Below are positions 33,551-44,800 of a stretch of DNA of 64,000 nt, one piece after another. Each line of letters starts with the position of its first letter. The first letter of the stretch is position 1. Below the pieces are notes generated by a model, which saw only the letters and a list, made by a program, of their open reading frames with translations, was not told the DNA's origin and made no database searches. The DNA is from Haliclona indistincta (lineage: Eukaryota > Porifera > Demospongiae > Haplosclerida > Chalinidae), in assembly GCA_964017065.1 (NCBI GenBank), contig OZ024789.1, forward strand, positions 4,281,971-4,345,970, written 5' to 3'. Made by a program: the position numbers and the translations under genes.

Positions 33551-35562
33551 GTTTCTTTTCTTTTTTTATTAATAACATAGTTGGCACTTATATGCCAATA
33601 TATACAGTGTAAAGATTATTATTATTATTTCTGTAAAGTCAGAAATAATAAAAATAATAATAATAAAAGAGCCATCACTGACTGCACTGTGCAGGCTGCA
33701 CTCGATCGGCTCTGCACTGCATGCAACATTAGCTAGCTAAGCTTAAGCTAGCATTCTTACAAGCCTGAACAGACAAACCCATTTGCTCGTTGTCTGCTCA
33801 GCTATGAACACTGCTACAGCTAGTGGCAGCAGCACTCGCGTTCCAAGCAATTTGTACTAAGGTGCGCTTGTATTAGAATAATTACATGCACGGGCGTGCG
33901 CGAGTATATAGGCGTAACCTAGTAACGGAGTTCAAGCAGAATGAGTCTGTTATGGACCAAAAATCGCTGTTTTCCTGGAAATACTCGCTTTTGATAGTAT
34001 TTTAGGCTTAAATAGATACCAGGTGCACTGCTCACAAAGACTAGCGTAGTTTCTGTGTAGCTTTTGTCTTGAATAGCTCACTCGCCACGGCCCTAGGCTT
34101 GCTGGAGAAGAAGAAAGAAGATGAACAAACGGCTGATCACGTGAACTCTGGTTTACCACCTTAGACTTCGTTGCTGCTGTTACTAAAGGTCTCTTTGGCA
34201 TCGAAAAAATCGTCTAAGACGCCTCAGACGGTTAGAATCGCTTGAAACGCCCGTGCGGCGAAGATATAAGCGTGCCGTAATTTTGCCTCCTGACGAGACG
34301 CCATATTGTTTTTTGTCTACCAACTTGTTTTCTTGACGGACTTAATGGACTCATTGCAAGCGCTTACCCATCAGCATGAACACCAGGTGATTAAAATACC
34401 GTGCAATATATTGTACGAGAGAAGAGAAATAGGCGATTAACTCGTTTTCAGTCTGGTGTATCCGCCATCTTGTTTTCGTGTCAACCCTAAATATGCCACG
34501 ACTACCGCGTGGCATAATTATGGTAAATATGTTAATATGGAAAGGTTGCTGACTAGAGTTCTCTTCGCATTGCATGCATTGTCGGCATGCTGTGGTGCCA
34601 ACGTGCTTCATTTTAAACTAACGTACATACGTATTGCTGTCATATTGACATTTTCCAGCTATGATGGCTTATCAACAGCGGCTTGAAAAAGTAAATTTGT
34701 TCTAATGCATGCACAACTTACTATTGCAGTTAAGAGTTACATAATAATTATATACTTTAAAGAAACTGCTAAATATAACTAGCTAGCTTGTATACTTCAA
34801 AAAATTAATGTTCAATGTATGATACTGCACGCAGTGTGTCATGACTGAATTTTCTTCACAAGGATCTACCTAATAGCTGACAAGCAGAGGCGTCTGCTAG
34901 CAAGATGACTAGACTTTGATAAAGATATAGTTGTTTAGGCCTCTTGTTTCAAAGTTGGACTCTATCTCTCATTGCTATATAGTCTGTTTTTCCTTGGCAA
35001 AATCCTGAGCCGGAGAGAAGTCATCAGGAAAAAATCAAGATAAGATAATATTATGCAAGAAACTAAACCTATGTATTTAAAATTCATCTGCTTATTATCA
35101 TAGTTAACCCTTTAACCCCTATTGTCGCCTTTTGGCGACATACATGCTTCAGACACCATAACTTTATCAAAAAGTGTTAAAATATCCCAAAATTAAGCTA
35201 AATTGAAGAATACAAATAACCCTAAAAAATCCAGTGGTTTTCGGCGCGTGCCCTGCGCTAAATGTTATGGTGCTGGCATTTCTATGGCTTCAGAGCAAAT
35301 TCCACAAAATATTAAGAAAAACAAAATGGCTGCCAAGAAAATTTGGTCATTCTATGGCTTCAGGGTGCTCGGAAAACACATTTTTGCGCATTCTCTATGA
35401 TCTGGGCTACATTTTGCACTCACTAAAACCACTGCTATTTGCATGTACTTTTCAGTAGCCAGCCCCAAAGTACTAACTTTGAGCAAAATTTGACGAGGTC
35501 GTTGCACTTTATTGGCTTCACTACCGAAGTGGGAGGGGCATATCGACCGACTTGAGTGTGGG
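33551..35562. other. Intergenic repeat-like DNA
   Basis: Contains an ATT/TAA-rich inverted stretch (33615-33665) and a segment (about 34080-34500) with phrases resembling the tail of the 1.25-kb repeat (CCGCCATCTTGTTTTCG, GTCAACCCTA). No supported gene. Confidence 0.5.
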
Positions 35563-36666
35563 CAATAGACCTTTTCGTTTAAGGCGATGGAATGTTGGCG
35601 CGTCATAATTAAGTAATATTTAGACCACACTAGGCGGTGCATTACGCGATATAATGCACGAGGGTGGGGTCAATAACGGTTGAGAACGCGTTGATAATGC
35701 ACGAGCCGAAGGCGAGTGCATTATCACGCGTTCGAGACCGTTATTGAGCACGCCCGAGTGCTTTATATCGCGTAATGCACCGCCTAGTGTGGTCTAAACG
35801 TTTTAGACCATGCCAGGTGACTTTCCGACCGAGTGCTTGCTATTTTGTTCAAGTGCGCGTTAATAAAAGTGTGCATTAAGAACTTAATCCGCGAGGTGCA
35901 TTAATAAAAGTGTGCATTAAGAACTTAATCCGCGAGGTGCATTAATAAAAGTGTGCATTAAGCTATTTAATGCACACTTTTTGAGCGATCTGATTGGTCG
36001 AAAGTCACGTGGTATGGTCTAATTGAAATTTTACATTCGTAGTAAGGCTGGGCCTTCGTTTGCAGTGATTTTACATTACGTCAATAGAGAAATGAACTAC
36101 TTTCAAACTGCGCGGGTTTTGCAAAGGCGCCGAATATTCCTAAATAAGAGAAATAGAATAAAACTTTCATCTTTCCTGTATACGCTTGCATTTGTTCCGT
36201 CGTTCTACTTACAGTGTGGGCCGAGTTCTGTGGTAAGGCAACATATGACCTAGCCTCGACGCTACATATTACCTAGCTACTAGCTAGCACCGACGAAGCT
36301 GTGCTGTAGTGTGTTTGTCGTATGGTGGATGTAGGATTGGTCCAGGAACATCGTCTTCTGTAAGTACAACGATGTTGTCTGCACTGGTAGCTGCCATTAG
36401 TTCCCTGAGAGGTGCTACTATAGACCGCTGGAAGTCAGCACACGCAGTAAGCAGAGCAACTAAACAAAAACTAACAGACACTAGGAAGACGAAAGTTCTC
36501 TTCTACTGCTCTTATTCTGGAATATTCGGTTGCGCTACAAAGCCCGCGCGGTTCAAAACTAGCTTATTCTCCATGTAAAAGCAGCTTCAGCTTTACTACG
36601 GATGTGACGTAAAAATTAATTATTAATAATTGCATTCTTCTGGGTCTTAAACGAAAAGGTCTATTG
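35563..36666. mobile_element. Non-autonomous element with AATAGACCTTTTCGTTTAAG ends, copy 1
   Basis: The ends are AATAGACCTTTTCGTTTAAG and its reverse complement near 36646-36666. It shares about 640 bp with copy 2 at 37778-38488 in the same orientation. About 400 bp extra (35612-36019) is a second transposon nested inside. No transposase is seen. Confidence 0.8.
35615..36019. mobile_element. Nested foldback MITE with internal tandem repeat
   Basis: The ends TTTAGACCA and TGGTCTAA bracket a palindrome (35620-35796, arms around TAGACCACACTAGGCGGTGC) and a 42-48 bp tandem repeat (TAATAAAAGTGTGCATTAAG, three copies, 35860-35960). The empty site in copy 2 (TAATTAATTGAAATTTTAC near 37830) shows it inserted, with a probable TAA target duplication. 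Confidence 0.75.
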
Positions 36667-36721
36667 CGGCTACTCACTGGCGTAAAAGGACGCAAATTAG
36701 AGACCAGTAGCACAAAAGACA

Positions 36722-37310
36722 TAGTCTCGTCCCCAGACCACACCCCTCGCTTATTGCTCGTGAGAGGGTCTGGTGACTTTAGTCGATTTTCTTGGGCCAG
36801 GAAGTAATATCTTCCCTGGAATGTCTGGGAAGGAATCTGATTGGTCAGAAGGCCAACTCTTACGTAATACAAACCACATCGATAGAATGATGGCGTTGAA
36901 GATACCTATACATGACTGTAGTCTTATGCCTGACGTTCTCGACCGTATAATCGGAGCTGCATTTGTCAGCATCGGTTATGAAAGTCCGACAGACGATCAG
37001 CGTCTTGCTATTACTGAGTTTAATTTGTCAAAGGGAAAGACGTTTTCATCTGCCTCCCGACTGGAGAAGGCAAGAGTCTGTGTTTTTTTACTCTGCCTGC
37101 TGTCTATAGACGTCTTCACCTTCTTAGATTGTCTCCCTCGTCTAACGCGCAACTACATACGATACCAGACACTTGTGTGTAGCAGCCATTTACTTATACG
37201 GATTCATTAGTGTTACGTAACTCTCGTACACGAAAAGCCCAAGAAAGTGCAACTAAAGTCACCAGACCCTCTCTCGCGATAGGCGAGGGTGTGGTCTGGG
37301 GACGAGACTA
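36722..37310. mobile_element. 589-bp element with TAGTCTCG ends and perfect 9-bp target duplication
   Basis: The terminal inverted repeat runs TAGTCTCGTCCCCAGACCAC ... GTGGTCTGGGGACGAGACTA. It is flanked on both sides by CAAAAGACA (36713-36721 and 37311-37319). A 9-bp duplication suggests a Mutator-like superfamily. An internal plus-strand frame (36773-37210) contains ESPTDDQRLAITEF, resembling the start of a helicase domain. It has no transposase and may carry a captured gene piece. Confidence 0.85.
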
Positions 37311-37777
37311 CAAAAGACACACGAGATATTCACGAGAGAAGTGGTCAGCATTTACGAGATTAAAATTTCAGCAAGATAATAATTTTAGTAATTAAAGGGT
37401 TAAAATCTCAATAAAATTACAAGCGTTCACATTGCGTTAGTGCATTTATGCTGGCTTCATTCGAGCACGACAAACTGTTATTTATAAATCGCGAGTAGTA
37501 ATCCATTGTGAAATATACTGGTTTGGATCGATGTATAGGCAATGAAGGGCGCTGAATCGTTCTATGATAGTCTTGCCATCGTACGATGTTTGTGTGTGGC
37601 TGTAGACGATCAGGTAAGCAAACAGCGTTAATACATTACTTAATAATACTATATTTTCACTCAAGACTATCATAAGCGAAAAGATCAGTTCATTGTGATT
37701 CGAATGGTACCTGGTTTGTCGACATTTGATTGGATTTTGCCATCGCGCGATTCGTTTGAAGTTATACACCGGGTTGT

Positions 37778-38488
37778 AATAGACCTTTTCGTTTAAGGCG
37801 ATGGAATGTTGGCGCGTCGTTATGCGTCATAATTAATTGAAATTTTACATCCGTAGTAAGGCTGGGCCTTCATTTGCAGTGATTTTACATTACGTCAATA
37901 GAGAAATGAACTGTTTTCAAACTGCGCGGGTTTTGCAAAGCCGCTGAATATTCGGCCTAAATAAGAGCAATAGAATAAAACTTTCATCTTTCCTGTATAC
38001 GCTTGCATTTGTTCCGTCGTTCTACTAATTACAGTGTGGGCCGAGTTCTGAGGTAATGCAACATATGACCTAGCCTCGAGGCTACATATTACCTAGCTAC
38101 TAGCTAGCACCGACGAAGCTGTGCTGTAGTGTGTTTGTCGTATGGTGGATGTAGGCTTGGTCCAGGAACATCGTCTTCTGTAAGTACAACGGTGTTGTCT
38201 GCACTGGTAGCTGCCATTAGTTCTCTGAGATGTGATACTATAGACCGCTGGAAGTCAGCACACGCAGTAAGTAGAGCAACAGAACAAAAACTAACAGACA
38301 CTAGGAAGACGAAAGTTCTCTTCTACTGCTCTTATTCTGGAATATTCGGTTGCGCTACAAAGCCCGCGCAGTTCAAAACTAGCTTATTCTCCATTGATCG
38401 TAATGGCTTCAGCTCTACTACGGATGTGACGTAAAAATTAATTATTGATAATTGCATTCTTCTGGGTCTTAAACGAAAAGGTCTATTG
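37778..38488. mobile_element. Non-autonomous element with AATAGACCTTTTCGTTTAAG ends, copy 2
   Basis: A full-length copy of the element at 35563 without the nested insertion. The ends are mirrored at 38468-38488. Confidence 0.8.
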
Positions 38489-38639
38489 TACCAAGTACCA
38501 AAATTCAAATGTAATTCCGCTTGAAAATATTTGCGCATGCGCGCTAACCCTTGAATGCGGGACTTGAACGCTGCTTCAAGGAGCTGAGCTTGACGACCTG
38601 GTCTTCGGTTATCGTAGTTCTTGCGTCTTCAACTAAGAC

Positions 38640-39215
38640 TCCTTTGTCCAGTGAAAGTACTACGCTGTCATTTTGGCATAGTTGACATGTGTGTAACAAC
38701 TCAGACTGACCTCTACCTTGGAGTGGCACACGGTTGGGATATCCCGGCTTGGTGGCCGCTAGATGCGTCTACGTGGATGTTAGGAATCATACCCTACTCG
38801 GTCTTCCTATCATACATGGTGAGATGGGTAGCCTCCTTGGGACGTATTGCCGACAGTCGCCTGCTGAAACTTCTCACCTAGCGTCTCAGTTCCAGGTTGC
38901 TGTGTCCGTCATCGTTTGTTTGTTTCAACCAAGACTCATTTGTCCAGTGGAAGTACAACGCTGTCATTTTGGCTCAGCTGACGTGTGTAACAACTCAGAC
39001 TGACCTCTACCTTGGAGTGGCACACGGATGGGATATCCCGGCTGGTGGCCGCTAGATGCGTCCACGTGGATGTTAGGAATCATACCCTGTTCGGTCTTCC
39101 TATCATACTACATGGTGAGATGGGTAGCCTCCTTGGGACGTATTGCCGACAGTCACCTGCTGAACTTCTCACCTAGCGTCTCAGTTCAGGGTTGCTGTGT
39201 CTGTCGTCGTTTGTT
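38640..39215 (+). repeat. 296-bp tandem duplication
   Basis: Two units with the same order of phrases (TTTGTCCAGTG, ACTCAGACTGACCTCTACC, GGGACGTATTGCCGACAGTC, CACCTAGCGTCTCAGTT) offset by about 296 bp and differing by small indels. Open frames run through each unit (ending LGRIADSRLL / LGRIADSHLL) but no family is recognised. Confidence 0.85.
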
Positions 39216-39598
39216 TGTTCTTTTGTATGTGTAATGTGTGTCTTGTGTGCGTCGTGAAGGACGGATTCAATGGCGGACTTTAATATCTTTCTCTATGGGG
39301 TTTCTCGATAAAGACAAGGCTCCGCTCTTCCTTCCTCCCCCTCGTACTCGGGGTGTTTCTCTTGTAGGCAGCGATCGGGAGGACAACTTTGGATAGGAGA
39401 CAAACATTAAGGCCAAAGTTCTCCGTTTGGCCAGTTGGAGTCTCTTCCTGCTTCAAGAGGATACCTGAACTAATATTGTATTGTAAAATGTTTGTCCACC
39501 AAATTGTTTATTTTGTGCATGCATGGTTATACCCTCTGGGTCTCTGCCTAATATGAACCTTGGAAAGGGAAATAGCTGTAATCGTATGTAGAAATCAG

Positions 39599-39779
39599 AG
39601 CACTTGTAGTTGAAAAGCCCTATTCGAGCCCGCCACAGCTCCACAGAAACCACGTGGCGAAGGACCGCGTGGTTACTTAGCACGTGGTGCATGCTAAAAA
39701 TTAATTAATTGGTCAGTAACCACGCGGTCCTTCGCCACGAGGTTTCTGTGGAGCTGTGGCGGGCTCGCTACAAGTGCTA
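39599..39779. repeat. Inverted duplication of the 2A-exon 5' end
   Basis: The arms (AGCACTTGTAG..GAGCCCGCCACAGC and the mirror GCTGTGGCGGGCTC..CTACAAGTGCT) fold over a centre near 39690. The minus arm encodes VSVELWRARIGLFN, matching MISVELWRARIGAFN at the start of the gene at 41861, so the arms carry coding sequence of that exon. Confidence 0.75.
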
Positions 39780-40060
39780 CTCTGGTTCTGTTTTCTACCT
39801 ATGTCCCTTTCAAATTTCACCACCGACGCACCATCTACGACAAGTTAGTTAACTCATTCTCTAGCAGTTGCTACGTGTGCCTGTCAACTGTTCTCTTTCT
39901 TCAAGATTTTCTCCTTTCTTACCTAGCTCCTGTCCTCATGGCTTGCTCAACAGGTGTTTGTTACGAGAGGCTCTAGTCAGACTCGTACTGCTGATAGTGA
40001 TCATCTCTCAATCTCTGATCATTTCCGGTGACGTGGAAACAAATCCTGGTCCATTAGCAT
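39725..40060 (+). pseudogene. 5'-truncated copy of the 2A-peptide exon
   Basis: Homologous to the first exon at 41861-42326: the CTACTCTGGTT..CCCTTTCAAATTTCA block, then LLREALVRLVLLIVIISQ and the 2A motif GDVETNPGP. It ends at a GTGAGT donor at 40061, again in phase 1. A stop upstream of 39868 and the lack of an in-frame ATG argue it is not a working first exon, although it could still be used as an internal exon. Confidence 0.7.
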
Positions 40061-40239
40061 GTGAGTGAAATGCATTACACATCCAAGGGTTAAGCATACA
40101 TATTTGTCGGTCGGTTGGTTTGTGTTGTTTGTTGTCATAAAATAGCTCTCCAATACTTTGTTTTAAACGTTTTCTTCGGAAACACCTAGCTTTATGTTCT
40201 GGTAGCCTGGGTGTAGCCTGAACTAGCCTCGCCTCCAGT

Positions 40240-40663
40240 CCACACCCTTCAGTTAGTGGCCTGGTAATGACTGTCTGCGCATGCGTTGATTTTACCATGA
40301 AAACCTGATAAAAAATGTCGGTAATTCGGATATCATCGACTACTAAGCGCTACAGTACGCCGTCTCAGCTTGTTGGAAAGGCAGGTATTACGTTTAAAGA
40401 AGAGCAGACACGTGCTATATGCAACGTATATATACGATGGCAACCTGGGGAAAATGTCGTTGCCATTGTATACATTGCATATTGCGCGTGTCTGCTCTTC
40501 TTTAAACGTAATACCTGCCTTTCCAACAAGCTGAGACGGCGTACTGTAGCGCTTAGTAGTCGATGATATCCGAATTACTGACATTTTTACCAGGTTTTCA
40601 TGGTAAAATCAATGCATGCGCAGACAGTCATTACCAGGCCACTAACTGTACTGAAGGGTGTGG
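40240..40663. mobile_element. 424-bp foldback carrying a helicase-like peptide in both arms
   Basis: The arms are near-identical inverted copies; each contains an open frame beginning MSVIRISSTTKRYSTPSQLV and reading on to FKEEQTRAICNVY. The last part resembles the N-terminal Q-motif region of RecQ-like helicases. The loop region (40430-40475) is itself a small inverted repeat around GATGGCAAC/GTTGCCATT. Confidence 0.75.
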
Positions 40664-41860
40664 CTAAGCCTGAACAAGTGTAACATTACATACTGTTAGC
40701 CTGAACAAGCATAATAGTTCTGCTGCCATAGGCGTTGGAACCGATTTTTCTAGACAGTTTGTGCCTCCCTTGAAATACCTACCTAGCACATGTGTTGCAA
40801 AGATCGCTTTCCACCTTTTTATTCACGAACAACTGCAAAGTATAGCATGTAGCCTCGCCTCCGATAGCTATTGTAGAACCAAAATGTATGAAAATCGGCG
40901 TTGATCTGCACCTGAATGGGTGTAAATAACAAGTTGGCAGAAGTTGGCAGAAGTGGCAGAAGTTCCATAAGCGCTGAATAATTGGAGGTGTGGCGATGAG
41001 CACGTGTTTTGAACGAGAACGCGTCTACAGCTCTTTTCCATGAAGTACAGGAATTTTTACATCGGGCTTATTGGCTTACTATGACAAAGAACCAAAGCGC
41101 TTGCCGAAATTTTAGGTTTAGTACACATTTCAGCGACTAGGTGCCGAATAATAGGGGGTGCCGAATCTTTAGAAGAAATACGGTAGCCAAAATTTTTCAC
41201 TTTACTTTGCTCGCTAACTTTAGTGCCCCTCTGTTTCAACTTTCAAGTAGGGGCCACTGGCTGCTGCTACTACTGTAGCACATGGCTACATTTTACATTA
41301 TTTTTGTCTACAGCTGACAGAACCTTATATATTAATCTCAAGAAGGCTGATGGATCTAGCCTTACAGTCATTCAATGGATCACTTCATTGGAACAATAAT
41401 TATTTGATGTCATCCATGCACACTAGTCCTGTGGAACTTGTCAATCTCTATCCCGTTTCTCTTCTCTCATCTCCATTCAAGCTGATTCCTAAGCCCCTCT
41501 ACTATTAAAAAATAATCCTTTGCTCTATTACAATAATTTTTGCAACATGTACATTTTATATAATAATGATTAATTAATTTTTCTCCTGCATTTTTCACAA
41601 AATCAATTGTGTCTTTAAAAATTGCGACTGCATACTGTGTAGATTAGAAAAGAAAATATTATTTATCATGCAATGAGCTAATTCTAGTAGTAGCCCAACA
41701 GTATTATTATGCAAAGAAAGTAAGCCATCAAACTAGTGCCATCACTGAACATTTGGTGTACGTATTTGAACATAGTTCTTAATAGTGCACGTGTGCGTGT
41801 AATCACACAGACCACACCTACTGCAAGAAAAAGGCGACCAAGTCATCTTATGGTTTCGCC
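40664..41860. other. Region upstream of the 2A-Death gene, no gene seen
   Basis: AT-rich DNA with no recognisable exon. The promoter of the gene starting at 41861 should lie here; no TATA box stands out. Confidence 0.4.
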
Positions 41861-44800
41861 ATGATCTCTGTTGAGCTTTGGCGAGCTCGAATAGGAGCCT
41901 TCAACAGCAAGCGCTACTCTGGTTTCCTATCTTCTCTGTTCTCGTCCTACGTCCCTTTCAAATTTCATCGCAGACGCAAACGTTATGCAGCACAAGAACC
42001 GCCCCCTGCAGCTACTAGTACTACTAGTCATTCTAATTCTGCAGTCACACAAGATGCCCAACCGCTCCTTACTAGTTCCAAAAACACTGCTACTAATGTG
42101 CGAACAATAATCAACTCGGTCAAGAATTTCCTACTCGTTTTTACTTTCTTCTGGTCATCCTTCTTGTCTACTTCCAGCTCTTCCTTTGGTAGTTTACTCC
42201 GCAGCACTCGAATCAACAGATGTCTGTTACGAGAGGCTCTAGTCAGACTCGTACTACTGATAGTGATCATCTCACAGGCTCTGATCATCTCTGGTGATGT
42301 GGAAACTAATCCCGGACCTAGTTCTGGTGAGTACAAATTGTGATGTATTGGGAGCTTATCATTCCAAGGAGTGTACAACAGTGGATTATATCCCGTTGCG
42401 TGGGTGTATCAAAGTTGCCGCCCGTGGTTTAAAACGCACTAAAGTGCCATGTGATTACGTCATGAGGACTATATTATCCTTTATGGTACCTCGGTGCAAA
42501 GGTCACGGACTGCCGGCAAAAAACTTAGTTTAGAGCACGAAAGCGTATTCAACACAGATCCTACGAGCTAAAGAAATGTTCTTCTAGCTTAGCACACCTA
42601 GAACATCGTAGTGTAACGAGTCTCGGCGGCCACACGTAGCATAACTCGCCCCTTGATAGCACGCTAGACACACACAAAACGACGATAAACAGTTTCTTTC
42701 CTGTTTTCCACACTTTGCTTCGCTCTCCTTGCGGTCGCTGTCTCTACACTACACAGCAGATCCTACCATGACCTCGACCTCAGCTACCTCGTGGCCATGC
42801 GGTTTTACTGACGTCATTTAGCAACGGTGCGGCCACCGTTAGCAACGGAAATAAATCAGTTATAACACCCCGTATACTCGTGAATTATCCGTTTACAGTC
42901 ACTCGCACTCGGGCGCTTCGCGCCCTCGTGCTCGTGACTGTAAATCGGATAATTCCCTCGTAGGGGTGTTATAACTATTACATATACATTGTATGGTCCA
43001 CTATTGTACACAAGAATTGTACAACTATAATACAGCGTACATATATGTGTGGCTGTATGGCTCATACAAAATTACTACCTTATGTATATTTACAATTTTG
43101 AATATAAGCCCCTGTCAGTGTACAGTGTATACCATTTCATGAATGCTTAGCACAGGAGCAGTGTTTCTCAGAGTATGGGAAAATTATACATGAAAGCGGT
43201 TTGGTTGGTGCTTTAGTAGTAAATCAATTTCACAAACCCTAAAATTTAAAACCCTAAAAATTCACAAACTCTAAAATGTGTTGTGCACATTTTAGAGACC
43301 TCAAAGGTCGTTCCAAACTACATTTGTATTAGGTGGTTTTGTTATTTCATTAGGCTACGTAACTGGGATTGAAAATTAAACCCATGTGTGAAGCACTCCT
43401 TATTGACGTTGTTATGGGAAACGAATTGCCCACAAACAGTAATGGCGAGTACACTGAACATCAGAATAGATCAGCTGACGAGCAGTTTATAGGGACAGTA
43501 CACTGTAGTTTGCTGAAACTGTTAACTGTTTATTATGATAGAACTTTGCTTGTTTTAATGTCATTATGCTTGTGAGGCTGCCTAGGTACTACAGTACCGC
43601 TCACGAGTAAGTGGACAAACACCCGCGGGAGACTCGCAGGCAACCCGGGGGTAATTTTGTCTTGCCCGCGGAACCGTGTATCATTAACCGCGGGTAGATG
43701 CGAATACAGAGTGCATCACGCGCTGGTGCGGAAATGTGCGAGCACTGTATATGCTCGCGAAAGTCACACAACGACAACGTGAGTCTGCCTAGCTATCCAG
43801 CGGGTCGCGAGTGCATGCCAGGCTGCATGAGGGCCGCGGGTTAGTGTGGTGCGGGCAGCGGGTACACGTTCACGGACACGCGGGCACCCCCGAGTTACGC
43901 GCGGTTAGCCCGCGGGTTTGAGTACACTTACTCGTGAGCGGTACTGTACTTATAGGTTTGATATGTATTCCAGAACAGCCTTGGGTATACACATCTTATG
44001 GGTATTTAAAAAAAATGCTGATTAGAGTGATTACAACTGCCGCTCCTTCAAACCACCTAACATTTTGCAACTTAAGATCTAGGCTAAGCAGCCGACACAA
44101 TGTGTATGATACGCCGCTGGTTTTATACAATCTGTTGATTCTTATTCTTTATTATGTGTACAGTGCTTTTAGTCTAGAGGAGCCACTTTTGTGTTTTGTG
44201 GTTAACAAGTATGTTTTGTATTCAGAAAAAGTAAATATAGTTGCTACTGGACTGAAATTTGCTATGAGTGTTCGCACATCATTCTGTAGTGTGTGTAGAA
44301 AATCTGGACTGATTATGCTAGTTGACAGTAAAGTTGTTGCTGCTTGTGTACCATGCATCGGTTTGCAATTAAGAAAAATGTGTTAGGGCCGCTGGTTAGG
44401 GCCAGGAAAAAGTATGGAGCTGAGTTAAGAAAATTCCCTTTGCAGTTTGCTTGAATGACTATTCAGTTTTAATCTCAGCAAGTTAGAGAGCTTAACTTCC
44501 AAGCATAGTTAAGTATGAGCCCTAAATGTACCAGAAATTGACGATTTTTTGGTGATAAAAGTGTTAAGGCTGAAATCAGCTCATCTTAGAAAAAACACTT
44601 GATATCTGGATAGCCAGATACTTGTAGTTTTCTCTAGTTTTTAAACTAGCGCGATACGTCCATCCATGCGCAAAAACGGTCATCGAGAACACCAACTTTT
44701 AGCTGTGACTTCGATTCTCTGCCGTGTTATAATGATATTCATCTAATATGAGCGTTTATCAATTACGTATTTCTGCGTGCGCTGCGCCGCTAACTGTCAA

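Noticed and set aside
41861..42343. 2A motif as evidence of an integrated RNA virus
   Set aside because: No capsid, helicase, protease or polymerase sequence surrounds it, the exon ends in a splice donor and a Death exon follows in phase; a host gene or retroelement-derived exon is simpler.
44015..44386. Frame with CSVC..CVPC pairs that might be a zinc ribbon
   Set aside because: No recognisable family. It overlaps one arm of a distant inverted repeat (near 44160 and 46280), and there is no splice or promoter support.
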